Shown piece by piece: positions 12,079-22,790 of a stretch of DNA of 64,000 bases. A program made the translations under genes and the position numbers. The notes beneath the pieces are model-generated. The model saw only the letters and a list, made by a program, of their open reading frames with translations. It was not told the DNA's origin and ran no database searches. The stretch's first letter is position 1, and the number at the start of each line of letters is the position of its first letter. The DNA is taken from NCBI RefSeq assembly GCF_949987535.1, contig NC_080082.1, positions 33,206,011 through 33,270,010 of the forward strand, in the 5' to 3' direction. This DNA is from Balaenoptera acutorostrata (lineage: Eukaryota > Chordata > Mammalia > Artiodactyla > Balaenopteridae).

Positions 12079-12660
12079 CTAATGGTATTTAAGATTCATC
12101 ATGCCCCTGTTATGCAATAAATCAGGTTGGCATGCTTTATCTCATTAAATCACAACAACCATATTTTATTTTATTTATTATTATTTTTTTTAGATTTATT
12201 TATTTATTTTGGCTGCATTGGGTCTTCGTTGCTGTGCGCGGGGCTTTCTCTAGTTGCGGTGAGCGGGGGCTACTCTTCGTTGCATTGCGCAGGCTTCTCA
12301 TTGCCGTGGCTTCTCTTGTTGCGTGCAGAGCACAGGCTCTAGGTGCACGGGCTTCAGTAGTTGTGGCATGTGGGCTCAATAGTTGTGGCTCGCGGGCTCT
12401 AGAGCGCAGTCTCAGTAGTTGTGGCGCACGGGCTTAGTTGCTCCGAGGCATGTGGGATCTTCCCGAACCAGGGCTCGAACCCATGTCCTCTGCATTGGCA
12501 GGCGGATTCTTAACCACTGCGCCACCAGGGAAGCCCACGACCATATTTTAGAGATGAGAAAAAGAAAGCTCAGAGAGGTGAAATGACTCCCCCAAAGTCA
12601 CACAGCAAGTAGATGATAGAGCCGTGACTTCAACCTCGGCAGATTCTAGAACCTGGTCTC
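12079..12660 (+). repeat. MIR SINE split by a CHR SINE
   Basis: MIR left part at about 12079-12168 ('tttatctcattaaatcacaa') resumes at about 12541 ('ttttagagatgagaaaaag', 'cagagaggtgaaatgac', 'agtcacacagcaagtag'). The halves join exactly at the CHR target site. The element is a plus-strand MIR interrupted by a younger insertion. Confidence 0.88.
12169..12536 (-). mobile_element. CHR SINE, longer subtype
   Basis: Reverse-oriented CHR SINE of about 368 bp, longer than the other copies because of an extra internal block with repeated 'tagttgtggc' units (12357-12420). Target-site duplication: 'acaaccatatttta' at 12155-12168 and 'acgaccatatttta' at 12537-12550, one mismatch in 14. It represents a different CHR subfamily from the short ones here, which lack the extra block. 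Confidence 0.93.
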
Positions 12661-13527
12661 GTAAGTAGCACTGATTAACTCCATTGGAAGACCGGCCAAT
12701 CAGTATTAGCTACAGAACCAGAACCAAGTCCTGGGGATCGACTCCAAACATAAACTTAAAACTTTGCTATTTGTCTATTCTTATCACAGGAGCATCTTAA
12801 AAGAGCTTCTCCAAGCAGTTCTAAGGCCAGGGTGGAGCTTGCTTGTCACAGGGAGTCGATGAAAGAATGGCACGGTTCACTGGTCAGACTTTCCCCAATT
12901 ATAAGCAATTTTAACTTTCCCTCAACTCTGTAATTATAGGATTATTGCAAACTCAATATATAGGTTGCTGATTCGGAAGCCTGCACGTACAGAATTCTGA
13001 CATAACTGAACAAAACAAAAATTGTATGCCTCAAAAATGTTTAAGAATCCACTTAATTTTTGTACAAGGAGATCTTCAAACAGTGTAAAGGTGGTTCTTA
13101 GCATAGAAGGTTTCAGGAAAAAGATACTCTGTACCAAAGTGTGTAGATGAAAGCTGTCTGATCTTTTAAACTCTGTTGCCTGAAACATCCATTTGTGTTA
13201 CAAAAATAAATGCAGACATTACAGAGAAGCATTGGCAGGGAACTCTCCCATATTTAATGAATCTTGAAAACACCGTCCCCACTCCAAACCAGTGATTGAA
13301 TTCTCATCTTCCCACTCCCGAGTTTAGACGCTGGGGGTGGTGTTTTTTCTTTTCCTTTTTTTTTTTCCCCCCCTAAGAGAACACCACATTGCCTGATTGT
13401 TCTTCATTTAGACTCTCCTCTTATTGAGATGTATTCTGGATAATATAGGCAAGCCTTTCCAGAGGCAGTAAAATGCCGCAGACAGCCTCTCTTGGTCCCT
13501 TAATTTTATGTTAAACTGGACCTGGAA
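12661..13527. other. No recognised feature
   Basis: Unique-looking DNA. A T/C-rich run lies at 13340-13375. No gene signature. Confidence 0.4.
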
Positions 13528-13670
13528 GTCAACTTAGAAATAATTGAAATCCAACACCCCCTTTTTCTAAACAGGTGAGGAAAACTATGGTCCAGAGAGG
13601 TTTAATAACTTGCGCAAATCACACATCTCATTGCAGTGAAGCCATGATTCCAACTCAGATCTTGACTTGC
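13528..13670 (+). repeat. MIR SINE
   Basis: Plus-strand MIR core: 'aacaggtgaggaaaactat', 'gtccagagaggtttaataac', 'ttgcgcaaatcacacatct', then 'tccaactcagatcttgac'. Confidence 0.75.
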
Positions 13671-15017
13671 CTTTCAACTTTCCCCCACCATAACACTCAA
13701 ACCGGCCAGCTTCTAGGCAGTGTCTCTGTATCATCGACATCTGGAAAGAAGGGATGCGGCAGGTCAAGAAGTCAAGTCTTCCGAGACCCAGCGAGGTGGA
13801 GAGACAGTACCGAGCTGCTTGATATCCTGTCCTGCAGTCAACAATGTCACACGTCCCATTTGGTCTGCAGCTGCAGGTGTGAAGAGACATTATAAATTTA
13901 CCGGTTTCAAGAACAAACAAATCTTATCTGGTGTAGAGAAAGGTCTTGTGGCAACCCAAGCACACCTCCAAGAAAACAACACAAGCCAACTCAAGCAGGG
14001 CACCATCCACAGGGCACCCCAGAGCCTCTGAGGTCTTACACCCAAAAGAGCATACATAGGGCAGAGATGGGGAGTAATTTCTGGGCATCTTTCTTAAACA
14101 GCAAAATTAGAAGCAATTGCAAACAGGGTGGGGGGAGGGTCCAAGCTCTTGTTTTTTTGTTTTTTGTTTTTTTTCCTTTTCAAAGGGTCAAAAGCCAACA
14201 ATCTGACACTTATACAAGTGTCAGCCCGAAGGGGGAAGTCTCCTTGGAGGACACGATAGCTAGCTCAGCATGTATCAGAAACCGAGATTCAACACCACGC
14301 TTCCTTTCTCTTCTTTACAACAGCCTCTGTTGCTCGTGGCAGATTTAATGGTGTGATTTACAGCACTGAGAGACCTTTGTCAGGGCCAGTAAAATGACAA
14401 ACAATAAATATATGGAGCAGTATGTTAACAGCCTGCCACACAATACCTTGTCAGTTACAGCTTGATAGCGATACATTTTAATTTTGTCTTTCATAAAAAT
14501 CTTGGCATGTATGCCTCATTTGAACACAGGCTTCCAAGTCAAGTGTGTCTTCCAAGCATGCAGTTTATCACCCTCTATATTTTCTGTCCTTTTCATTTAA
14601 TGTCATTCCTATGGCAACAGACATCACCCTGGAAATCATTTTCAAAACAGCTTATTTGTTGAAAGGGACTGGGTGAGGTTAAAATATGTGTTTGGCTGGG
14701 AAGAATGTCAGAGTGTGAATATGGCTTAGTTACATTAATCATATTCTTTGAGGACTTTGTGTAATCAGATACTTGAAGGAGGCGTATCGTGGGGTGGGAT
14801 TTGACATCTCCACCCCACCCCCAGCTTTTTATGGGTTTGCATTTCATAAGGATAAAAATAAGAAAAGCAAACTTGCAGTGCACTTTGTGGAGAGGCATAT
14901 ACACGTGTTTCTAATACTGCCCAGTATATCCTTTTGTGGGTAGGGTCGATGGGTGGATTTTAACCCTGATGTTAATACCGAGGTGCCCTTACTCTGAAGC
15001 TCATTATGTAAACCCAG
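13671..15017. other. Unique DNA, possible conserved noncoding block at 14340-14670
   Basis: No exon recognised. The frames at 13575-14031 are unsupported. The stretch 14340-14670 is repeat-free, of moderate GC and lacks low-complexity decay, a texture common in conserved noncoding DNA. That is only an impression; no alignment was possible. Confidence 0.35.
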
Positions 15018-15190
15018 ATTTATTCATTCAACATTTATTCAATGCCATCTTTATTGAGCATCTACTATGTAATGGGCATTGTGCTGAGAACAGTGGTGAA
15101 TAAAATAAACCAAGTCTCTGCTCCCATGGAGGGAGCAGGGTTAGAGTTTAGACTCTAGTGGGGAAGACAGATCTTAAACAAGCAAACAGA
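15018..15190 (-). repeat. L2 LINE 3' end
   Basis: Reverse complement of the L2 3' end: 'ttcattcaacatttattc', 'tgagcatctactatgtaatg', 'gaatgg'-type middle and 'gactctagtggggaagacag'. The 3' end faces left. It appears to continue at 15655. Confidence 0.8.
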
Positions 15191-15654
15191 TGGTCTAAGC
15201 TGAGCTCTCTAGAAACAGGGTCTGAGACGAGGATTCTTATGAAGGTGATTTTTTGAAGACTCCATAAAGGAGTCTTACAGGGACTTCATAAGGAGGTGTG
15301 GAGGGCAGAAGAGGGAAGGGGATGAAGGTAAGCAAAACTGAGTCCAGCCTCAACCTGACCCCAGGATAGCTTAGAGCTTGAATGGCCCCATGAGTGACCC
15401 ACCTTTGAGGCCCTGCACCAGGCCTGTGCTTTTGGACTCGGTAATGAGTCAGTCATTGGTTGCAAGCTGCCTCATGTCCATTGTTATAGCATCCTAGGCG
15501 TCCCTGGGCTAGGCAGCTCCTGTTGACCAAGAGTGACCCTTGGGAGAAGGGTGCAGGGTAGGCCATTAGCAGTCAAAACTCACAGTGGCTAAGGAGTAGG
15601 CATCCCAGCCAGGCATAGGGGTCTGTTCAGGGCACATTGCTTCTACTCCATGCA
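15191..15654. other. Probable old repeat splitting an L2
   Basis: About 460 bp separate two L2 segments that are otherwise collinear, so this block is probably an insertion. Its start ('ctctagaaacagggtctgag') has an LTR- or DNA-transposon-like look, but I cannot name the family. Confidence 0.4.
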
Positions 15655-16400
15655 TAAGTACAATCTTTTAAGTTAGTAGTAGTGCAATGAATAAAAAGAG
15701 GATAGTCAGTCAATGGCAGATGGACAGGTGATGAAATGTTTCTCTGGAGAGAGGACATCTGAGCTGAGGCCTGAATGCCAAGCAGAAGCTAGCATGATGA
15801 AGGTCTGGGACACTATCTAGCGGCATGAAACAGCAAGGACAAATAAAGCGGATGGTTTTTTTTTAAGGACGACAGTTTTTGTTTTTGTTTTTTTTAACAG
15901 GAATGCATGTTTATTTATTTTTTTAAACTTTGGGTTTATTTATTTATTTATTTATGGCTGTGTTGGGTCTTCGTTTCTGTGCGAGGGCTTTCTCTAGTTG
16001 CGGCGAGCGGGGGCCTCCCTTCATCGCGGTGCGCGGGCCTCTCACTATCGCGGCCTCTCTTGTTGCGGAGCACAGGCTCCAGACGCGCAGGCTCAGTAGT
16101 TGTGGCTCACGGGCCTAGTTGCTCCGCGGCATGTGGGATCTTCCCAGACCAGGGCTCGAACCCGTGTCCCCTGCATTGGCAGGCAGATTCTCAACCAGTG
16201 CGCCACCAGGGAAGCCCAAGGACGACAGTTTAAGATATTTGAGGAGCAGAAAGAAAGCCCAGGTGGTCCAAGTGCCATGAGCAAAGGAGGGGGTGGTAGA
16301 GGAGAAGGTCAGAGAGACAGGCAGGGGTCAGATAGGGTGTGGCAGGCCATGAGCAGGGCTTTGGATTTTATCCTAAGGTCAGTGGAGAGCCTACTACCCT
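15655..16400 (-). repeat. L2 LINE body, split by CHR SINE
   Basis: Continuation of the L2 at 15018. At 15745-15800 it reads 'ggacatctgagctgaggcc', and at 16320-16395 'cagatagggtgtggcaggcc' then 'tttggattttatcctaagg', all standard order for L2 on the minus strand. The CHR SINE at 15879-16217 interrupts it. Confidence 0.75.
15879..16217 (-). mobile_element. CHR SINE, short subtype
   Basis: Reverse-oriented CHR SINE with a perfect 14-bp target-site duplication 'aaggacgacagttt' at 15865-15878 and 16218-16231. The tail side (15879-15955) is unusually long and A/T-mixed on the minus strand. Chance frames at 15907-16405 are SINE and L2 translations. Confidence 0.95.
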
Positions 16401-16849
16401 ATTAAGCCAATCAGCATCAGATATCCCAGTCTAGAAATTAAACCATCCGCCCACATTCAGCCCCTCTTAACACCATACCAGAGGCTCTGAGAGCCTAAGC
16501 AGTCAGTGAGTATGGTGTGCACAGGATACTGCCTATTTCACCATGGAAACAGGTCTTGCCAGATGGACTGATTCCCGGGAGGCACACTTACATGAATGTG
16601 AACATCAGCTACAACTACCGGCAGCTCTTGCATTAAGACCACCTGGCTCTTGGTTCACACAGCAGCCCACAGAAGATTTCTTAACCTTTGTCATGGATGA
16701 CCGTTGGTTCTGATGAAAATCTGAAGCCTTTTTCCCATGTATTTCCTCTACATCTGGTATTCCAAGAACACATTTTCCCCAAATTAGAACCTAGTGCATT
16801 TTCCCATACGGGCAACATTTTACATGGTGGATAGTCCTACAGAACTCAG
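16401..16849. other. No recognised feature
   Basis: Unique-looking DNA, no gene signature. Confidence 0.4.
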
Positions 16850-16995
16850 CTACCCAAATTGTGATCCATGGGTATTCCACTTAGAAATGCAGAACCACAG
16901 GCCCCGTCCCAGGCCTACTGAATCAGAATCTGCTATTTAACCAGGCTCCCAGGTGATTTGCATGCACATTAAATTTTGATCAACTCTGTTGTAAA
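16850..16995 (-). mobile_element. MER5A (hAT-Charlie MITE)
   Basis: Non-autonomous hAT relic. Key segments: 'cccaaattgtgatccatgg', 'cttagaaatgcagaaccac', 'ggcctactgaatcagaatc' and 'caggtgatttgcatgcac'. Strand assignment follows the usual MER5A consensus and is tentative. Confidence 0.8.
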
Positions 16996-17834
16996 AAGTT
17001 GTTTCTACAGGAAAGTGTGTCCCGAAGTCCAATAACTCACTTATTAACAAACACTGGGAACATATGACCAGTGTGTAAAAAAGTGTTGAAGTTTAGAATA
17101 TAATTAGAAAAGAGAAAAACTTGTACTAGTCCTTTGCATAATTACTGTCACTTGTGTGGACACCAGGAAGCTGCTTGGAGTCCCAACGTGACTGAAGAGA
17201 GACCCCGAATGGAAAGAGATTTGGAGAAGAAAAGAGTGAGAAATGTAGCTTTGATGGATGGTTTCACAGAAAAGGAGAGGTCAGCACTAGTCCAAGTGTG
17301 TCTGAAAATATTTCTTCTAGAAGGCAAGACTTCCAGAATGCTAGAAATCCAGCAATCTGCTCTTCTATAAAAACAATGAGGCAAAAAAGCAACAGAGGCA
17401 AAATGATCAAAATCAACTTTTTCAGAACTCTGGAAATTAATCAAAAGCTTTTAACAATCCAACAGATATTTATTTAAGAAAACATTAGTTTTACAAGATG
17501 ATCATAAGTTTTACCCAAAAGAAGATTCTGTAGTTAAATGAGAAGCACTGGGTGTGAGAAAGTTAAACAGGTTTCCCTCAGCAGGATCTTCCAGAGCCTT
17601 TACAATGCCAAATATGTAGTGTATAGTATGCAGTTTTCCCCCAGACTTAATTGACCGTAGATCCCTTTTGTTGTGAGCTATTTTGTGGATTTAAATCCTG
17701 AGAAATACATGTTGGGAAATACTAGGTAAGACTTTGAGGTGAGATCTGAGAAGGAAGGAAGAATTCTAGACACTGGAGGAGAGAGTGAGCATAAAAGAGA
17801 ATGAGAAGATATTTGTGATGCACCTAATCAACAA
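16996..17834. other. No recognised feature
   Basis: Unique DNA. A 78-codon frame at 17134-17370 (+) and its antisense frame have no domain. Confidence 0.4.
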
Positions 17835-18610
17835 GGAGTCCTATCCAGAAAGTATAAAGAGCAAAGGATATTAAATGGATAATATTAAAGGATAAACACA
17901 GGAGAAAATCTAGATGATCAGTAAATACGTAAAAAGATGCTCAACCTCCAGAATTATCAGGGAAATACAAATCAAATTAAAACCATTATAAGTTTGACAA
18001 ATATTCTAATCCTTGACAACACCAAGTGCCAGTGGAGAGGTAGAGTATGGCAACTCTAGTATATCACTAATAGTGGTATAAACTGGGATAACCATTTTGG
18101 AGGGTGATTTGGCAAAATTAAGAAAAGTTGAAGATGTGCATACACCCTAGAGAAACTCCCACTTGTATGTACACGGAGACAAGTCCTAAAGAGTTTGTTT
18201 CAGCATCATTTGTGAAAACAACCTAAATGGCCATTAACAAAACAATGGATGAATATATTGTTGTACATTCATATAATAGAATATTATACAGTAGTGTAAA
18301 ATGAATTAAGGCTACATGTATTAACAATGATAAATCCTAATAGGACACATAGAGTATGAAACCATTTATAATAAAGTTCTAAAAAATGCAAAAATATTGC
18401 ATATTTGATCCTCTCATATTGCATATTGGATCATTTTCAGATGTCAAAATGGAAATGATGCATACAAATTCGTCATGATGATGACCTCTGGGGAAGGAGG
18501 GAGGGGAATGAGATTGGGGAGGGATACACAGAGACTTCAACTCTATCTGTAACATTTTGTTTCCTTACAAAAGAAATATGAAGAAAATATGGAAAAAGGC
18601 TTAAACTTGA
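17835..18610 (+). mobile_element. Old LINE-1 (L1M) ORF2/3' UTR fragment
   Basis: Diverged L1 ORF2-end sequence with the characteristic phrases 'aaagatgctcaacctccag', 'gtataaactgggataacc', 'aacctaaatggccattaac' and 'gtacattcatataatagaa', then 3' UTR ('gatgacctctggggaagg'). It is on the plus strand, full of stops, and ancient. Confidence 0.85.
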
Positions 18611-18691
18611 CCAGGATATGTATGGGTAAATACTTGTTTACAATATGTGTGTTTGCAATGTTATTGGCTCTGTTTCTATGTATATAATATT

Positions 18692-19164
18692 TGTTATGGG
18701 TTGAATTATGTCCCTCCAAAATTCACATGTTGAAGTCCTAACCCCCGATTACCTCAGAATGTGACCTTACAGAAATAAAGTCATTGAAGTTGTAATTAGG
18801 TAGGATGAGATCATACTGAAGTATGATGTGCCCCATATCCAATATGGTTGGTGTCCTCATTAAAATAAAAAAAAAATTTAAAAAAAAGAAATTTGAACAC
18901 AGACATGAGTGCAGGGATAATGCCACATGAACTTGAAGGCAGAGATCAGGGTAATGCATCTACAAGCCTAGAACTTCAAAGTTTGCCAGGAAACCACCAG
19001 AAGCTAGAGGAGAGACATGCATCAGATCCTTCCTCAGTAGGAACAAACCTGAATGACACCTTGATCTCAGAATTCTAGTCCCAGAACTGTGAGACAATAC
19101 ATTTCTGTGGTTGAAGCCACCAGTTTATGGTACTTTGTTACAGCAGCTCTAGCAAACTAATACA
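18692..19164 (+). mobile_element. MLT1A-like solo LTR
   Basis: 473-bp MaLR LTR. It starts 'tgttatgggttgaattatg' and ends 'agcaaactaataca'. Internal landmarks are 'cctcagaatgtgaccttac', 'tggtgtcctcatt', 'aacctgaatgacaccttg' and 'gaactgtgagacaatacat'. The usual terminal 'TG...CA' is present. An A-rich expansion near 18866-18890 is a later local change. No internal region follows, so it is a solo LTR. Confidence 0.92.
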
Positions 19165-19469
19165 GATTTTATAATATGAGATAATTGTGAGCAGAGATGT
19201 ACTTTTCAATAAGGAATCCTTTTGAGTTCTTGAACAGAAAGGAGAAATGGCAGAAGCCTGGGAGTAAAATTCCTAGGTGGTGCTATAAAGAAGTGTTCAA
19301 GGGGATGTGAGACTACACCAAAGTTGATCAGAGGTCACTGGGGCAGGGCCCATACTGAGCCTGACTGAAGTGAGGCTGTAGGAAACAGAGGGAAAGGACG
19401 GAGCCATAGGACACATCACGGATGCCATACACCTTAACTGTTGACCTTAGAGCCAGGCCAGGGAAGGCA
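19165..19469. other. No recognised feature
   Basis: Unique-looking or too diverged; no gene signature. Confidence 0.35.
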
Positions 19470-19715
19470 GAACAAGGTAGTGCTTAAGAGAATGGGTTCT
19501 GGAATCAGTAAGCTGTGGGTTGGAATCCCATTTGTCCCTAACTAGTTAAATGGCCTTGACAGGCTATACAACCACTTTGCCTCAATCTATTCAGTGTATG
19601 TAGCACCACTTCTGTCATAGAATGGGCATGAGGGTTAAATGAAATAATGAAGGTAAAATATTTAATCAATGCCTGGCATTTAATGAGTATATTATGAATA
19701 TTAGTTATTATATTA
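19470..19715 (-). repeat. MIR SINE
   Basis: Reverse-complement MIR: 'gaatgggttctggaatcag', 'aatggccttgacaggctat', 'gagggttaaatgaaataatg', 'caatgcctggcatttaatg'. Confidence 0.8.
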
Positions 19716-19920
19716 CAGTATTACTCAGGGCTCCATCAGACAAGCTGAAACCACTCCAGGTATTTCAAACAGTGAGAACCTAATACAAGGGATTGGTTTT
19801 ACAGGTAATGTAAGGTCTGGGAAAATGCTCAGGGGATGGATGAAGCAGCCCAGAGATTAGCAACAACAAGAATCCCTTGTTATTACACCTAGTGTGTGAG
19901 GGACAACATGAAAAAGAGGC

Positions 19921-20374
19921 TGTATTAGTTTCCTAGGGCTACCTTAACAAATTACCACAAACTAGGTGGCTTAAAACAACAGTTCATTCTTCTACAGTTC
20001 TGAAACCTGGAAGTCCAAAATCAAGGTGTCAGCAGGGTTGGTTCCTACTAAGGGCTTTGAGGGAGAATCTGTTGCATGCCTCTGTCCTAGCTTCTGGCGA
20101 TGGTCAGCAATCTGTGGCATTCCTTGTCTTGCAGAAGCATCACTCCAATCTCTGCCTCCATCTTCACATGGCATTCTCCCTCCATGTCTCCATCCTCTCC
20201 TCTTCTTACAAGGACACAAGTCACATTGGATTAGGACCCACCCTACTCCAGTATGACCTCATTTTAACTAATCACATCTACAAAGACCTTACTTCCAAAT
20301 AAGATCACAATCAAAGATACTGGAGGTTAGGACTTAGACACATCTTTGGGGGTCACACAATTCAACCCATGACA
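19921..20374 (-). mobile_element. MLT1A-like solo LTR, inverted
   Basis: Same LTR family as 18692-19164 but reversed: it begins 'tgtattagtttcctagggc' and ends 'ttcaacccatgaca'. Internal landmarks 'aaatcaaggtgtcagcagg' and 'cagtatgacctcattttaa' match in order. The two LTRs face opposite ways 0.76 kb apart, so they are not the two ends of one provirus. Frames at 19992-20302 are LTR translations. Confidence 0.92.
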
Positions 20375-20828
20375 GACATGTTCTCAATGATAAGTCAAGG
20401 CCATCCAGGGTGGGCTAGACTGTTGGCTGATACTATCTAGTAGAACTGTGGACCAAAGAGGGAAGGGCTGTAGCATGAGATTTGCAACCACAGCTTCTGC
20501 CTAGCCACTGCCACTGCACCAGAGGCAGAAAAAGAAAGGTTAGAAAGATCTCTGCCTCTCCCTTCCTCCTGCCCTTCAACCTCCCACCAGTGCCTCCTAC
20601 TGGCCGAAATAGCTGGAAAAACAGCTGATGCAAGAGCCTGGGACATTTATCCTGCAAAATCAGCTGTCCCTTTCCCCTAGTTCTGAAGTACAAGGCCTGA
20701 GGCTGGACAATGTCCAGTTGCAATTGGTGGAAGCTGGTCAAGGCCTGTGTGGACCTAGTCACCCCAGCTGGAACAAGAGGGAGGGCTGAGAGGATTTTGA
20801 GTGGTGACAATTAATATCCAATCAGAGA
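20375..20828. other. No recognised feature
   Basis: Contains a 125-codon minus-strand frame (20433-20810) without recognisable domain. Not supported as a gene. Confidence 0.4.
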
Positions 20829-21050
20829 GAAGAACAAGATAAACATGCTCTCTGCCCGTGGAGATGTTGGTCTAGTGGATGAGACCAATATTAAATAAAT
20901 ACAATTTAAAATTTAAACTTAAATAAGCGCTATGAAAGAAAAGTAGAGTGAGTGATGAGAATAGTCATGGGCTCAAAGTTCAAAGTGGGGATTCAGGGGC
21001 GGCCTCTTTTAGAAGTGACATTTAAGCTGAGTATTAAGTAGGGCTGGTGA
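20829..21050 (-). repeat. L2 LINE fragment
   Basis: Reverse-complement L2: 'tgctctctgcccgtggag', 'ggtctagtggatgagacc', 'ataagcgctatgaaag', then 'agaagtgacatttaagctg'. Confidence 0.75.
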
Positions 21051-21319
21051 ACATGATCTACTCAGTACTCCTTCCTTTGTAGAATTGAATTCTCTCCCTT
21101 CCTATGATCCCAGAGGACACGCCGATCACATGTCCCAATCTGTTGACCATGGGAAGTCACATGACACAATCCAGGCCCATCAGACTCTTCTCCTCTGGAA
21201 GTTGAATTTAAATCAAACACATAAGAACAATAGCAATAGATGCTGAGCTCTCTGATGGCAACGTCTTAAAACTGTTTATGAAACTTCCCCAGAGAAGCTG
21301 TGACACATCCTATTTTCTA

Positions 21320-21882
21320 AAGATTGCTGCAATAGTATCTCCCATCCCACCTGCTCTTCTTACGATGTGACTTTGATTCTGCACCCTTTGAGATGTTAGG
21401 GCCTGTGCTCCCTCCCTTTGGCATCTGAGTGGCATTGTGACTGGTAGAAATGATGTCCCACGACTTCTGAGACTACATCCCAAAAGGCAATACAACATCC
21501 AGCTGGCTCTCTTGGGATACTTGGAAGCCAGCCACCTTGGAACCTAGCTACTTGTCTTCCATAACCCTCTATGTTCCAGGCTCATCGCCATGAGACCAGT
21601 ACCAAAAGCTTCGCCATACTGTAAAGAAGTTCAAGAGCCCATGGAGAAGAACCAAGGCCCCCAGTCCCTACTCCAGGTGAGCTCCCAGCTGCTAGCCATG
21701 TGAGTGAGCCATACTGAAAGTGGGTCCTCCAGCCCCGATTTGAGCCATGCCAGCTGATACCCCACAGAACAGAGGGGTATCCCCGCCCAAGTTGAAGATT
21801 CATAATCAAAATAATTGATTGTTGTTGTTTTGTGCCATCAAGTTTTGGGACAGTTTCGTACCTGGCAATGAATACTGGAACA
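21320..21882 (+). mobile_element. MLT1-like LTR (older subfamily)
   Basis: About 560-bp MaLR LTR distinct from the MLT1A copies. Landmarks: 'atgtgactttgattctgc' near the 5' side, 'agaagttcaagagcccatg' and 'agccatgtgagtgagcc' in the middle, and a 3' end 'tgttgttttgtgccatcaag', 'tttgggacag', then 'aatactggaaca'. Solo LTR. Confidence 0.75.
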
Positions 21883-22599
21883 GCTGTCCTGATTTTCCTT
21901 TGCTTATGACCTGGCTCTTTAGCTCTTTTCAATTTTATAAGCTTTTTGGTATCCTTTTGATTAATTTATTCTTACCTAAATTAACCGAACTTTGTTCCTT
22001 TTGCTTGTAACCAAAGAACCTTGACATATAACCCTGGAAAAGGATAGAAGGGCAAACATCAACCAAAAGGCAACAATGGGCTAAAGACTCTCGTTAAGGG
22101 AAGAGTCTGGGACCTTGAAAGGAATGAGAAGAGTGAGGCTGGAGTGCGGTGAGTGGGGGGCATGTGACTCAAAGTGAGTTGAGAGGGAGTAAAACAGTAC
22201 TAATTACGTACCAAGCCTAGGACTAGTATGTAATACATAATGTCTCATTCATGTGCATATCAACAATAAGGGGGAAGTCCTACTTTTAAGCAACTCCCCA
22301 CCTCCACATACAGAATACCCCATTTAAGGGAAAACGAAATTGCAACTCAGCAACCACTATTTACTGCTGACCTGGAAACTTGACCCATCTCTATCTTCCT
22401 CCAAAGCTTGTCCTCCTAACGTATCTGCTGTGTGGCCCAGTAGAAGATTTATAACTTAGAGAACAGAGTACAGGGAGAGTAATAAGGGGGATATGCATGG
22501 ATGAATAAACAGCCCAGTTGGAAAGACCCAATAACCTTATGGAGCCATAAAACTCATTTTACAAAAAAAAAGGGACCCAGACATGGACCGTTATTAAAG
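21883..22599. other. No recognised feature
   Basis: Unique-looking DNA, no gene signature. Confidence 0.4.
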
Positions 22600-22790
22600 G
22601 GTAGGAGAAAGAATATGGACTTTGGAGCTCCACAGATGTGGGTTGAATTCAGAACTTCCTACTATGGGATGTGTAATCACAGGCATTTCACTTGGCCTCC
22701 CTTGGAATCCATTTCTCATCTCTAAAATAGGGGTGACGATCCCCAAGTCTCTGCTGTAAGGTTTGACAATGACACTTGTAAACTGGATGG
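22600..22790 (-). repeat. MIR SINE
   Basis: Reverse-complement MIR: 'atggactttggagctccac', 'gatgtgggttgaattcag', 'tcatctctaaaatagggg'. Confidence 0.78.

Noticed and set aside
18692..20374. A MaLR provirus bounded by two LTRs
   Set aside because: The LTRs are in opposite orientation and no internal MaLR gag-like text lies between them.
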